64,000 nt of DNA from Paulinella micropora (taxonomy: Eukaryota; Cercozoa; Imbricatea; Euglyphida; Paulinellidae): NCBI GenBank assembly GCA_019918135.1, contig WBZZ01006672.1:1-64000 (forward strand), in the 5' to 3' direction. Below, piece after piece: positions 22,574 through 34,392 of this stretch. The position numbers and the translations under genes were made by a program. The notes beneath the pieces were generated by a model. It saw nothing but the letters and a program-made list of their open reading frames with translations, searched no databases and was not told where the DNA came from. How positions within the stretch are numbered: position 1 is the stretch's first letter; each line of letters begins with the position of its first letter.

Positions 22574-25219
22574 CACCCGATGTGTCGTCGGCGTCCTTGT
22601 ATTGTCACCGTCGCTGCGACTGTCGTCGGAGTCATCTCGCGCGCTCCCCTCGCTTGAGCCGCCATAGTCAGAGTCGTGACCTCCATCATCGAACGGATTT
22701 GTCTGATGCCCATCCGTTTTGCTTCGTCACGCGTTGCACAGCGAACGCAGTTCATTTCATAAAGCCCGTCTATCTCCCTCTTACTTGCAGCTGAAATGTT
22801 GTTGTCCATCCGCTTTATCTTTTCTGGGATCCGCAGAACATGCGTGTACAGGCAAAAAGGTGTGTATTCATCGTTTGTCGAAGCATACAAAACCTGAAGG
22901 TCGTCTGCGTCATTCGTTGCGTCGACATTACAATCGGTCCCTATAGCATGCTTTACACTATTAGAAGCATGATGATCCGGTCGTTGTTTTCGTACTCTTG
23001 GTGTATTGACGATGTTGCTGCCACTAATCTCCCCATTGATGTCATGCGGAGCGACTTGCTTCCAATCACCAGGCCTAGGGAAATCAATTCTTCTTGATGA
23101 TCGAAGTGTTGTAGGAGGGCGTCTGCTTCTGTTGACCTCTGCTGTCTTGTCCGCGGTCGATGGTCGCAACTCTGGGGTCGAGACAAAGGGAATCTGCACA
23201 CCAGGGATCGGGTTGTTGAAGTAATCTGACGTGGATACGTCGTACTCATTTCTCTCTTCCTCTTTGACTGCTGAAGTCGCTTCAGTGTTGTCGTCGTTCT
23301 GGGAAAAAGCACGTTGTATCAAGCGAATTTGCTGACAAATTTTACCTTCCGGTGCAGTTACAATGGTCGGTTGCACACGAGGTGCCGAGTCGAAAGACCG
23401 GGGTTGGGCGCCTACATCTGCGTCATAACCACGCATTTCGTCGTTGAATCTCACGTTGCGTGCCTCGACTATTTTACGCTGTTTGTTGAGATAGACACGG
23501 TACAGACGTCGAAATATGTTATACCCTGGCAGGGTCCCAGGGATCGCCCATGGTCTCCCTTTTTTCGCAGAATGTACTCGCACAAACGCAAGACATCCAA
23601 TTGGGTGTAAGAACCCAGTGGGAAAGGTGCGTTTCAATGTAACTTCGTAGGGCGATTCACCTTTGTAGTTGCCACTGGTCATAGGTGAGACCATGCGAAT
23701 TGACCACTCCGCGTTCTCCATTTCTTCCCAGAAGCTCGCAGGTAATCGAGCGTCCAATCGTAATGCTGTAGCCCTTCCTCCACTTGTCCTGTGGTTTCTC
23801 TCTGCAACAGGGTTTGATGTTGGCTCATTACGTGTAGTTGTCTTCAAGATGATACCGTTCTTGTCACAGAGCTTCTCATAGCATTAGTGTCGAACTCCCC
23901 ATCCGTACGAATCTGCTTTACTTTATTCCCCGTTTGTGTGTGAAAGAATGCAACGTATGACTCGACCTTAGGTTGATAGTTATCGCTCGCCCTTGTCCCA
24001 GTGAAGTAGTTGAACCCGAACTTGCACTCTTTGTCTGAAACGCAAAGCTTATATAAGCTTCCTTGAAGCGATTTCGAAGGCCAAGGGCCACGGAAGTCGA
24101 CATGAAGGCACTCACCTATTTTGAATTCGCCATCTATGCTATTCTCTTTGTAGAAGGGACGCTTTGCTGCCTTTGCCTGTTGACAAGCAGAGCACTGTGA
24201 AGGTATCTTTAAACGCCAATGCTTCCCTGTTATGATCCTCCCCAGCGTCTTTGCCAATTTGTCCATCGTCTCCATGCTCGCGTGCCCCTCAATTCTATGC
24301 AAAGTCATAGCAGGTATAGGTGATTTGGTTTGGCGAGGGCTGACGGAGAAGGACACTCTGTTCTCTTCAGAGTTCTTTGCTATCAGATGGGCTGAAGGTC
24401 TCGTTGAGCTGGAGGGGTACGTCGTCCTTTTCGTCCAAGCGGTATAGTTTGTTTCCCATTATCCTTCCTCGACACACCACATCCGACTGATCAACCTTGA
24501 TCCGTTCAGACAGCACAAGCGCTTGACCATTTTGAAAATTTGTAGTATAGCCCAGTCGACGTCCAAAATGCCTGGTGAGATGATATTGTATGGTGCTGTA
24601 TCTGTCACCAGGGCATCTGTACATGAGTAGCGTCTCGTTGGTCCCGATCCAGGCATGAAGTCGAAATGTGCCGTACCCTTCGTCGTCACCTTTAAGGTAT
24701 CGTTGGTAATCCCAGCGAGGTGTGTGGGGTTTGTCTTGTACCTATTATATACATATCGTGGGAGGGGTGTGCACTGGTGCGGTTGCAACCCGAATCGAAG
24801 ATAATAAACCTCTTGTTGATACCCCTGCCCAATAGGCTTATCGCTTCTTCTTGTTGATCAGGTGCTCTATCGGATCCAACCAAGGTGAGGGAAAAAGCAC
24901 GAGGTACCAGTGATAGTTGGTAGTCCATTCGTTCAGCCACACTCATTGGCTCTACAAGCACATGATTAGTCGGTGCAGTGTAGGTAGCAAAGCCAGATAG
25001 ACGCCTGAAAATAGTTTGTAGATCACCCTCTGCATATCTAGGTGGCAGTTGAAAGTCCGTTCCACCCGCCGGGCCACGTTCGCGAATTTCGTACCTCGAC
25101 AATCGTTGGTAGGCAAACCACGCATATTCGTCATTTTGTGAACCGAGACCGCATGGTGGTAGGTTGAGTTGATTCTCCCGACTCTTCAGATGCGCATTCG
25201 CGTCGTCGTTGGCATAAGC

Positions 25220-25345
25220 ACAGAAACGCCTGTGTGCATTGCGGTCAGATCGTTGGCACGCTGTATTGCAGTAAAAGACCCGGTTGCAGCCAGTGCATCT
25301 CTTGTGTCTATTCAGGGGCGTCTCGATGGCGTCACAGTACTCACA
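25220..25345 (-). other. MYND zinc finger inside copia C
   Basis: CEYC, CTGC, YCNTACQ, HRRFC reproduces the MYND pattern C-x2-C...C-x2-C-x4-YC-x3-CQ...H-x3-C. MYND fingers usually mediate protein-protein contacts. Its place between gag and protease is unusual for copia and is shared with element D. Confidence 0.85.
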
Positions 25346-28111
25346 GAAGTTGGGCGGGCCTGAACTGGCATGAGGCATGCCTGCAGGGATCAATGGCGAG
25401 GTATGATAGATTGTGCAAAATTTACACTGGGTAAACTTAGCTTGCCAGCCTTTCGGAACAATGTTGAACCCTAAACGTAGCGACCAGTATTCTAACTCCA
25501 TAATCGAAGCGTGTTGAATGCAAAATGGGCATTGATAGACCAATATGCGGGTCCGCCCGGTAGTGCAGGGTGAGAGATGGATACAATAATCCTGACATCA
25601 CCCAACAATTCACGTATCAATGCAATTTGTAGGCGTGATTCTGGACGTCGATCGTAGCTCGGGGGCAGTGGGCCAAGGGCGATGCGCTCCTTCTTCTCTT
25701 CCTTCCCGTCTTCTATGTATCGGTTGAGCCATAGCAGTTGAGGTATTTTTGCCTGTAGGGTAGAGTTCGGGTACCATGGGTCTTCTCTGGGCACTGTGTA
25801 GGTGCGAGGCGCATCCAGTCTCCATGCTGCAGGCCAATGTATTGGTGGCACTGGAAACCCCTGGGGAGGGGTGGTCTTACGGTGAAGTTTGGGCATAAAT
25901 GCCCACATATTCAGTTTTGTTTGGTAATCGTTTGCGTCGAGTCGCTGTGCCGTTGTCAATGATTCCCATGGGATTTCTTCCGGCCTGCACGGAGTTGACA
26001 AACGGTCCATATGTGGGTTGACGACTCCAGATGTATGTTTTATTTTTTCTTGGCTAGGATCGCGCCATTGTGGCGATGCAGCTGAAGGTAACGATTCATC
26101 ATCATGTTCTTCTTGTTCTTGATCACCCCCACCTACAGTCAAAAGTTTGTCGATGTCCCGCACGTGATGAGGGCGTAGGCGGATTCCACTGTTTCGTAGT
26201 TCATCTGATTGCGTTGGCGCCTAGTGAAGCAGTCATCGCTCCCATTCGTGACGTTTCGATCATTGTCGGAAGACTCATCTGTTTCGCGATGTTGGTCGTC
26301 GTCACTGGTGGCGTCGCTGCCGTCCATGTGACCGCCCCCCCGGTCATCTTGATCGGAGTTGTAGCCGTCCGCCAATTCGTGTTGTCCATCTGACCATCCT
26401 GCAATAGCAAGGGACAAGCTGCAAGTGCACAAGTCCATTTATAACGATGTGAGCACAGAGTGGTAGTCTAGTTGCCGGGGGCTGTTGACGCCAACGCGCG
26501 ATGTTGTCTTGTTCGTCTAGATGATCCGCTAGTGCTTGAGTTGTACCATTTCCGCGCACGACCACGCGGCACTTCATTAGTTGCGGACCCGAATCCTTGC
26601 TGTCGGTTTCGTCTGTGTTGAAACCGTCGTCCGGTCGTTCGTCGCCGAAACCATCGTTCGAACCTATCGTCAGCATTGGTGGGTAAGATCCATCGTCGTT
26701 GTTGCTCCCCTTCTGGTCGCCGTCGATGTCGAAGTCGCAGTCGCTGTCGATGTCAGCGTCACTGTCGTAGTCAAACCTGTGGACCCCAAAGTAGTCGCGG
26801 GCAAACTCTTCGTCTGTGTTGGAGTCAGAGTCATCATAGTATATCCATGCGGGGGGTGGGCATCGTACTCTTCTCTGTAGTTGCTCAAGTTCAGCCATAC
26901 CGATGCATGCCCATGCATCGTCCAGTGGTGCTGTATTGTCAATAACGAAATGAGTATCCTCGGCAACATTGACCTGAGGACGTTGATACCCCCCTTGATC
27001 GCCACGTCGGCTATTACCATATCGTCCACGTCGCCCACGTCCGCGTCCGCGTCCACGTCCCCGTCCTCGTTGATTATTCCTATTGTAGTTACGGTTGCTG
27101 TCACTTCCATCATTGGATCTGCCAGGTCCAGTTACCGTACATTCAGCTCCCAAGTGTCATGGCTTGTTAACGCACTCGGGCCGCTGGCAGCGAAGTCGGC
27201 AATTTCGAATCATATGATTCTTTCCACATGCGTAGCAGTTACCTTTGAAGGCGTTTCTTCCGTCACCGTACCCATCGTTTGCTCGGCCATACTACGCAGG
27301 CTCTGTTCTGGGCGCTTGCTTCTGTTCATACAGTAAAGAGAATGCCTGCATTCGTTCCCGTGCCATGGAGACCAAATGCTCGAAGGTTGGTTTATCATCA
27401 TCCTCTTTGCTGAAGTAGCATGCACGTCCAAAGTCCTTGAAGGGTAGGTGGTTGGCCGCCTGTAGCTTCTCAATTAAATTAATACATTTATATTGATCAG
27501 AAAATTCCTGTTTCCGCTCAAGTAACATGTCGTACCTATAAACATATAGGCCCAGCCACTTCTCCGGGTTGTCATTCGGCTTGATCCTGTCATGTTCATG
27601 TTGATGAATAAGGGTAGCTGCAGAAATCGCACCCAGGTTTGCGTAGCGTTAGGGCAGCCCACTTCTCGTGCGGGGCTCTTCCGGCACGCCTAATGATGAG
27701 TAGTGCGTGGCTGTTGTTCGCAATTGCCTCGGAGAGCATGGCATGCGTACGAGTAACCAATTGGATCCGCAGTTGTTCAGGTAATACGACTTCCATTCAC
27801 CGCTGCTCGCATCGTAGCATATGGGTCGATAGTCGCCATAAGACTCGCCGTAGTAGTCGTCGATGTCGATGAAAATGCCGATGATAACGGTGGGGCAGGC
27901 ACAGGTGGCGGAGTAATCGCCAGCCTGAGATCAACTCGTGTGAGCGGGCCGTTGTCATCTCGTAAGAAAATGAGGTGTCTTGGTCGTACCCGATGAAGAA
28001 CTGAAGTGCAGAATACCGCCAGTTCTCGAAGGCCTGAGCGTTCTTGACGGTGTTGGAAGTAGATCGCGGCAGCGTAGGCACCTTAAGTGAGACTCGCGCG
28101 GCTTCATAACG

Positions 28112-28557
28112 AATTCCCGTATTTCCTCCTGTGGGGAACATTATTAATAAGTTGATGAGTTGAGCGGGGTAAACCTAATGATAGTCTCCCGTGTAGGAGA
28201 ACACTTTCACGATTGGTGAAATTAGATTTACTGAGAAAGACACGATTTACTTGCACGACGTAATGAAAAGAAGGCCAGAATATTATACGGAATGCGTAGA
28301 ACTATCTTGAAGTACAATGTATTACTCTATCGCAATATTATTCCCGTCGCAACAATAATGCGGGAGAAAGTTGTCGTAATAGTCAAGGAAAGTAGTGCGA
28401 TAGCGAATGAGAAATCAAGATATGATGAGAGGGAAATGCTGTAGGGCAAAATGGTAATAGATCATATAATGTGAAATATGGTGACAGGTGTAAACCAGTA
28501 AATAAGATATTAGAGTTCCACAATGTTATACAATCACTAGCATTCAGTGTATGCTAA
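28112..28557 (-). repeat. Copia C, 5' LTR
   Basis: Reverse complement of the 22133-22573 LTR with very few differences. It starts TTAGCATACACTGAATGC on the minus strand and ends in the first gag codons. Confidence 0.9.
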
Positions 28558-28942
28558 TTGGGTGATGATCGAGAACCAACAAATGGCACCGGACATGTTG
28601 GTGATAGGAATGGAGGCCAGCGACACGAATGCGACGACTCCGACGCCGGTGTGGTCCTTATGGCCTTCGACCGTGCACATATGAAAAATTTACTCTGCCA
28701 CACCACCCTTTATGCTCTCTCTCTCTTTACCTACGTGTGTTACCACTGGCTATATTGCTCAGACTACACAGAGGCTACCTCAGCTACCACCTACGACAGC
28801 CTTCCGCATACTAGGAGTCCTATCTGCAAAGTCAGTCCTCCAACCCACTAAGGTTTGTAGCTGTTTTCGTACAACCACCTAAAAAGTCACTTTTCGCTCA
28901 CCTAGTGTTCAATGCACGGTTCTATAGAGCACACACCCTCAC
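28558..28942. other. Spacer between copia C and the Polinton
   Basis: Unremarkable sequence with a 97-codon plus-strand frame that has no recognisable domain. It is the left flank of the Polinton insertion. Confidence 0.4.
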
Positions 28943-28948
28943 CACATT
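28943..28948. repeat. Polinton target-site duplication, left copy (CACATT)
   Basis: Identical to 49414-49419. Six-bp duplications are the hallmark of Polinton integration. Confidence 0.93.
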
Positions 28949-29123
28949 AGTAGTTGATAACCTAAAAGGTGTCGTGCATTTTTCGGTAAAACCTCAAATT
29001 CTCGCCACCTTCTAGGTTGTTGCAGCAAATCCAATAAAACGACAAAATAAATACAAAGAAACAAAAACCAGTCAAATAGCCTTCTATTAAATAACGACAG
29101 CACACTACGAGAAAAATGTATGT
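28949..29123 (+). repeat. Polinton left terminal inverted repeat
   Basis: About 175 bp, matching the reverse complement of 49251-49413 through TACGAGAAAAATGTATGT, with a few substitutions and a short length difference near the inner end. Confidence 0.95.
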
Positions 29124-29158
29124 TCTTAAAAGAAATTTTTTTGACTATTTTATATAAA

Positions 29159-29326
29159 ATGGATACTCGCAAGAAGAAGAAAGCAGAATACATTAAAGAA
29201 AGAAGAAAACAGAAATATACGTGTGTCTGTGGTAAGACAATAGGGATGTACAGCAAATACACACACGAAAAATCAGATTTTCATAGAAAATTTTTCGCAG
29301 AGAAAGAAGAGGTTATAATAATATGA
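29159..29326 (+). CDS. Small zinc-finger-like protein, Polinton
   Basis: A 55-residue protein. The first 20 residues are very basic (Lys/Arg), followed by CVCGKTIG and two histidines (TH, FH) in a C-x-C...H...H arrangement. The C-terminal part of the GIY-YIG protein at the other end of the element has a similar CVCGGKY...H...H segment. Small proteins with such single fingers are common in large DNA viruses and their relatives; the function is unknown. The start at 29159 is preferred because an earlier in-frame ATG at 29120 lies at the inner edge of the inverted repeat. Confidence 0.6.
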   Translation: MDTRKKKKAEYIKERRKQKYTCVCGKTIGMYSKYTHEKSDFHRKFFAEKEEVIII

Positions 29327-29428
29327 TAGGTGGTTATCCAGTTGTTCGCATAATTCGTAGGCATGATGATATTGAAAGATATTATAAAAATCACTCATGA
29401 TTTGTTATAACTTATTTATATAAAAAAT

Positions 29429-29475
29429 AAAATGTAAAACCATTTAAAAAAATAAATATTATTACTTATAATATA
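29429..29475 (+). promoter_or_regulatory. Candidate Polinton promoter, copy 1
   Basis: A 47-bp AT-rich block (AAAATGTAAAAC...ATAATATA) repeated at 29870-29916 with only three differences. Each copy lies just upstream of a gene start (29493 and 29920). Conservation in otherwise free spacer suggests a shared promoter. Confidence 0.5.
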
Positions 29476-29492
29476 CAGTGAGTGAATTAACA

Positions 29493-29852
29493 ATGCTACA
29501 ACAAGCAGACAATGAGATGAAAGAAATATATAATTCTCATTTTCTAGAAGCGAAGGGTGATGACTTATCTATTGAAATATTTACAAAACAAGAAATGAAT
29601 GATAGATATGTTAAAGCATATAAATTCTGGAAAGAACAAGCGGATATTATCAAAAACAAATCAAAAAAAGATATGAAAGACTTATATAAATTGAAAATAT
29701 GTTCTGAGGCTATTGAACAATTAAATAAAAGAACTCCATTAAAAAAATTCATAAAATTAAATTCTGAATACTGGAAATTTCGTGAAAAATATACTATTAT
29801 AGATGTTGAAGAAATCTCTGGCGGACTTCTGTTAAGTGGAGCACCAAAATAA
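29493..29852 (+). CDS. Hypothetical Polinton protein, 119 aa
   Basis: Lys/Glu-rich and predicted mostly helical by texture (KKDMKDLYKLKICSEAIEQL), with no recognised domain. The start is taken at the ATG at 29493; the frame is open a little further upstream but only from a GTG. The gene follows the 47-bp promoter-like block and precedes the polymerase on the same strand. The frame is uninterrupted. Confidence 0.6.
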   Translation: MLQQADNEMKEIYNSHFLEAKGDDLSIEIFTKQEMNDRYVKAYKFWKEQADIIKNKSKKDMKDLYKLKICSEAIEQLNKRTPLKKFIKLNSEYWKFREKYTIIDVEEISGGLLLSGAPK

Positions 29853-29869
29853 ATAATTAATTTCTGTTT

Positions 29870-29916
29870 AAAATGTAAAACTATTTAAAGAAATAAATAT
29901 TATTACTGATAATATA
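29870..29916 (+). promoter_or_regulatory. Candidate Polinton promoter, copy 2
   Basis: Near-identical to 29429-29475. It ends four bases before the start codon at 29920. Confidence 0.5.
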
Positions 29917-29919
29917 GAT

Positions 29920-30103
29920 ATGGGAAGACACAAGAAATATCTCACGCCAGAGGACAAACGAAAGGCTAACAATGAAAAAAAAAGCAACTGCTTATTATTA
30001 TAAGCACCGCAAAGAAGTAAATATAAGAAGAAAGGAAAAGCTGAAAGAACGAAACAGGAAACTTAAAGAGTATGAAGAAATGAAAGCAAGAGAGAAATCC
30101 TAG
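29920..30103 (+). pseudogene. Small basic Polinton gene (broken)
   Basis: Begins MGRHKKYLTPEDKRKAN and is Lys/Arg-rich throughout, suggesting a small nucleic-acid-binding protein. It sits directly behind promoter-like copy 2. It is broken, with about one break. The function is unknown. Confidence 0.5.
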
Positions 30104-30240
30104 AGGTTGAAAATACTTTTTTCCTCGAATGTAAAATAATTTCTATTTAAAAGTAAGATTTTTTTATATATATAATATTGGTAAAACAATTTAATTTATT
30201 TTATTATTTTTATATATCCACGCTAATATAAAAGTAAAAT

Positions 30241-33200
30241 ATGCCACCACCTTTACCATCAACAGAAAGACCGAGTGAAAATGTGAGGGAATTATTGAAG
30301 ACTAGGGCGCATTTGCGGCAAACTAAGACGCCTTTACCATCAACAGAAAGACCGAGTGAAAATGTGAGGGAATTATTGAAAACTAGGGCGCATTTGCGGG
30401 AAACTAAGACGCAGGAAGCGAAGAAGCGAGAAGTAAAGCTTGTTGAACTAAGACCAATAAAAAATAGGGGTATAAATGGCTTTACTTACCCTTTTAAAAA
30501 TCTTGATATTAACTTTTATGATATGGATGCCATTGAACTAACAATCATGAGAGCAGTCAGGGAGGTTAGAACTAGAGGTATGACAAACGAGGCAAGTATT
30601 CACGTTAAGTTTGCTTACATAACGGATGATGATGATAGTAAGTTTTATAAATGGAAAACTTTCAATGCAGTTAAGTTAAAAGACATTGATGATCTGTTTC
30701 GTGATATATATCTATATAACGAACAGAATCTTGAATCAAGTGCTCGCGGATATGAAAGAATTATTCAATATATAAATATTCAAATTATCCAAGAAGACGC
30801 AGGCGGTTGTAATTCTTCAGGTAAGGACTTGAAAAATAAAACAGATGAAGGAATTCATATTAATCCAAGGAGTAAGGATAATAATTGCTTCTTCTATGTT
30901 GTTAAGGATATATTAAATCTACCTTTGAAAGGAAGATCAAAACACAATAAAAAAGTATGTAATGATATTAGGCAAGAATTCAAACTAGAGTCTAATACTC
31001 CGATACCTTTATCAGTCGGCTTTGAAATCTTAAAAAAATATTGTATTGAAAGAAAGTATTTTGAATTAACTGACGCAACAAGCAAACAGACATTCAAAAA
31101 CTTTGAAGACCCTTTAATTACTGCGGATGTGCTTTGTTATCTTCTTAAAGGTCATTATATAAGTTTAATTAAAAGGAACAAAAATAAATGTCGAGATTGT
31201 CATAAAGAATATTACAATAACCATAAATGTAATAATAAAAGAATTTCTTATGTAAGAGCAAAATCAGACAGAAAGAAAATCAAGCGAGGTCTTTATTAAC
31301 TAGATTTGAAGAAATGAATTACAATAATCAAGATGAGTTATTTCATTATGACTTAGAGACTTTTACAAATGAATACGAATTACACACACCATATATAGCA
31401 GGCTATACCATTTCGGATATCGGCTTTAAATATGTCGCTGGCGATGATTGTATTCCGAAACTTCTTGATATAATCTTTGAATATGCGGAAGAATTAAAAA
31501 AGAAGAAACCAAAAGATGTTAATGCTTTTAATGGTAGTAAATTTGACCATTACTTTCTTCAAAAAGAATTCATTAAAAGAAAGATAAAAGATACACCATT
31601 ACTTTAATAATGGTGCTATTATCTCAATGGAATACAATTATATAAAATTCTGGGATATGTGTAAGCACACGGAAGGAAGCTTTAAAAAGAACCTTGAGGC
31701 ATTAGGTTGTAATGTTTAAAAGGAGATTTTGACCACGACAAGGCAAAAGGATGGGAGGAAATGGATGAAGAAACGAAAAAAGAATGCTTGGTGTATTTAG
31801 AAAAGGATGTTATTGGACTAAAAGAATTACACGACACACTAAATAGACAAACATATGAAGAGCACAAGACAAATTTAACCTCCTTTATTTCTACTTCGTC
31901 TCTTACATTCACTTTATGGAAAAAAAGGATAGATGGAAAATACATCATTCTATTACCTATCATAAAACAAGAAGGAGATTATAGAAAGGCTGTATATGGT
32001 GCCAGAACTTATCCGAGCAAAAGGCGATTTATTTCGGAGCAATATCAAAAATACGTGAATGGCGAAATCGGCTTTGATGAAGTTGCAGATTATCTTATTG
32101 ATGCGGATGTAGTCTCACTTTATCCAACGACAATGCTTGAACTATTTATGACTGGCGAAATAAAGGAATGTGAAAGAGAAATGAAAGGCAAACTCGGATA
32201 TATAATGTTGATTACATATTTCCAAAAAATATATTACATCCGCGGGTTCCGTATAGAGATAGTAAAGGGTGTTTAAAGTGGGAGTTAAGAGATATGAAAG
32301 ACCCATGGCTAACTTCAATAGATATTGAAGATATGATTGAACTTGGCTACCAAGTAAAAATCAATCGTGGATATTATACTGAAGAAGCTGAACCAGTATT
32401 TAAAGAATATATTTTGGACTTATTCAAGAAAAAACAAAATTCAAAGAAAGGAACACCGCAGTATTTATTAGCAAAATTATTTATGAATGCTTTATATGGA
32501 AAGACAATTCAAAGACCAATTAATTCTGTAAGTAAATATATAACATAAAATCACGAGTATTGGAAATTCTGGGCTAAACACGTGATAACCGATATTGAAA
32601 AGTTTGAAGAGGCTGATGGTGAGTTATGGTTAATCAGTGGTATTCCAAGAGATGAGCAAGAAAAAGAAGAAAGAATTACAAAACCAACTCACTACGGAGC
32701 ATTTATCCTAGCATACAGCAGACGAATTATGTATAAGTATATGACCGAAGCCAACCCAGTCAACGACCCAGACCGAGACTATTATTATACAGACACAGAC
32801 AGCATTCAAAGCCACGTAAGAAACATTGAACGGATAAAGAGATTTAGAGATAAAGCAATCGGTGGAATGGATGATCACCTTGGAACAGATTGTAAAATAA
32901 TAAGGGGAATATGGGTAGCACCAAAATTATATATGTTGGAGTATGTAAAAAAAGATGAAGAAAAAGGTAAAACTCATTTCCACTTTAGAGGAAAAGGTTT
33001 GGATTTGAAAAAATTAAATCCAACCGCTTATGAATTAATGGATATGGGTGAAAGTTTAACTAATACCAGAGACTTTATAATGAAGAAAATACATACTAGC
33101 AGAAACAGCAAACAACAACATATTGAACACTTTAGCATACAACATCAAAAGAATGTTGTAAAAGTAGTTAATAAAACAAGATGGTGCGGACGTGAATTTT

Positions 33201-33247
33201 ATACAGATAATGATAGTATCCCTTACGGATATCAAATCAAGTCTTAA
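30241..33247 (+). pseudogene. polB: Protein-primed family B DNA polymerase, Polinton (broken)
   Basis: Replicates the element by protein priming from its ends. The N-terminal part has two tandem 27-residue repeats, a segment around NPRSKDNNCFFYVVKD, and a CRDC...H...C metal-binding-like group, as in other Polinton polymerases. The exonuclease follows with FHYDLETF (near 31,350), FNGSKFD (near 31,540) and YLEKD (near 31,797), then the polymerase with DADVVSLYP (motif A, near 32,100), KLFMNALYG (motif B, near 32,475) and YTDTDS (motif C, near 32,795). The motif set and order identify it firmly. It is broken, with about four breaks. Confidence 0.95.
30250..30411 (+). repeat. Two tandem 81-bp units in the polymerase N terminus
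   Basis: Units 30250-30330 and 30331-30411 differ at only about two bases and keep the reading frame (27 residues each, beginning PLPSTERPSENVREL). The near identity shows a recent tandem duplication compared with the rest of the element. Confidence 0.93.
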
Positions 33248-33317
33248 AATTTAATAAACATCAAATATTAAATAATTAATTTTTTCCATAATTTTTTTTA
33301 CCAGTCTGTATAGACCA

Positions 33318-33605
33318 ATGATCACCCTCACCAGACTATCTGAAAAATTTGGACGACTTTCAATTGAGAAGAATAAGGAATTCTTTTCAGTAAGAGATTT
33401 CCAACAGATGATTGATGAAGAAATTAAGGCAATTGAAAAAAGTAGAGAATGAAAGCCAACCGATATTCTTCCGTTTGGTAAGTATCGCGGAAAGAAGGTT
33501 TCAAATATTGCTACCATTGACAAACCATATCTTGAATGGGTTATGAAACAGCCGTGGTTTGATAAATTTACAGACATTAAAAGTAAAGTAAAAAAATATA
33601 TTTGA
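33318..33605 (+). pseudogene. Small FGKYRGK-motif protein, Polinton (broken)
   Basis: Encodes a short protein with LPFGKYRGKKVSNIA and YLEWVMKQPWF. This fits the small family of phage and bacterial proteins with an FGKYRGK signature that also occurs at the C terminus of some exonuclease X-like proteins. Its role here is unknown; a link to replication or repair is a guess from its place after the polymerase. It is broken, with about one break. Confidence 0.55.
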
Positions 33606-33710
33606 TATTTTGTTCTGACTTCGTCATCACAAAACACAAGCGAAGCGTTGTGACGGGCTCCGCCCTCACATCGTTCTTCTTTTAATTATTTTTTCTTTAA
33701 AAATTTTTCC

Positions 33711-33806
33711 GATGTTTTAGAATATAAACGAAGTGTTATAGCAAAATTCGCGAGCGAATTTTTTATAAGCGAGAGTGCGTAGCACGAAGCGCAATTCTAA
33801 AATATC
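33711..33806 (+). promoter_or_regulatory. Co-varying hairpin element, copy 1
   Basis: The outer stem GATGTTTTAGAAT pairs with ATTCTAAAATATC over 13 of 13 positions (one G-T). Inside are an AAAATTCG/CGAATTTT stem and the tip GAGAGTGCGTAGCACGAAG with a GTGC/GCAC stem. It lies 3' of the FGKYRGK gene and ends directly at the ATG of the next gene. A 33-bp block at 33604-33636 precedes it and recurs before copy 3. Confidence 0.75.
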
Positions 33807-34270
33807 ATGACTGACCTGAACACCAGACAGGACTACTTGAATGAAATTGAAAAATGGAACATTGACAGCGGCAATATCAAATGCCAACAATTAAATGGAC
33901 TAAGCCTGACATTGTTTCTTTCTATGAACAATACACGCAGAGCGACGACAACGTGAAAGTAGTTATTCCATTGGAAAACGTGTTGGTTGACTCCAACGTA
34001 GTTGAAGATGCGTCCTTTGGACAGCAAGAGCCAAGCACACCATTTACGGTGACTGATTTAAAAGAGAATGGAATTACCGAAATAAAAGCAAACGTAGGTG
34101 AAGAAATAGAAGCAAAGAAAGCACCTTGTAAAGAGCGTAAGAAAAAAAATGAGTTATCAGTTTCAATTGATGATGATAGATTCTGCGATGTGGTATGTGT
34201 GCTTTCATTTCTAGAAAAAAATGAAGAAATAAATGAAGTTAGAAAAAATAATTTTATCAAGTATTTTTAA
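33807..34270 (+). pseudogene. Hypothetical Polinton protein (broken)
   Basis: Acidic and polar, with no recognised domain. A segment reading VVEDASFGQQEPS nearly matches one in the long protease-linked gene at 38370-40020 (VEDATFGQQERS), including at the DNA level. The last gene of the left plus-strand block, it is convergent with the structural genes. It is broken, with about one break. Confidence 0.5.
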
Positions 34271-34338
34271 AAGTGATATTTGAAAGACAACCCTGCGGGT
34301 CGTTTTTAAACATCGTCTTCAATTTATTTTTTTCTTCC

Positions 34339-34392
34339 GATGTTTGAGATTAAGTGAGAGTGCGTCAGCACGAAGCGCAGCTCTCACATATC
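34339..34392 (+). promoter_or_regulatory. Co-varying hairpin element, copy 2
   Basis: The outer stem GATGTTTGAGA pairs with TCTCACATATC (10 of 11, one G-T), with the tip GAGAGTGCGTCAGCACGAAG. It lies between two convergent genes, and its right edge overlaps the stop codon of the minus-strand gene. This fits a 3'-end or termination signal. Confidence 0.72.

Larger units (their letters stand above)
22574..28557 (-). mobile_element. Copia LTR retrotransposon C with a MYND finger (broken fossil)
   Basis: Minus-strand copia element of the same family as B. From its 5' LTR the parts seen are gag (28,141 downward) with a zinc knuckle near 27.2 kb, Arg/Gly repeats and an acidic tail; a MYND zinc finger (25220-25345); a protease with a DSGC active-site box (near 24.8 kb); an integrase with an HHCC-like zinc segment, HVDFRGPW and RTDGEF (24.3-23.8 kb); and the segment leading toward the reverse transcriptase. 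The left end meets the 3' LTR of B tail to tail. It is broken, with about ten breaks. Confidence 0.9.

Noticed and set aside
30848-30930. An OTU-type cysteine protease in the polymerase N terminus (DNNCFFYVV)
   Set aside because: The motif is suggestive, but the other catalytic residues cannot be recognised by eye, so it is left as part of the polymerase N-terminal region.
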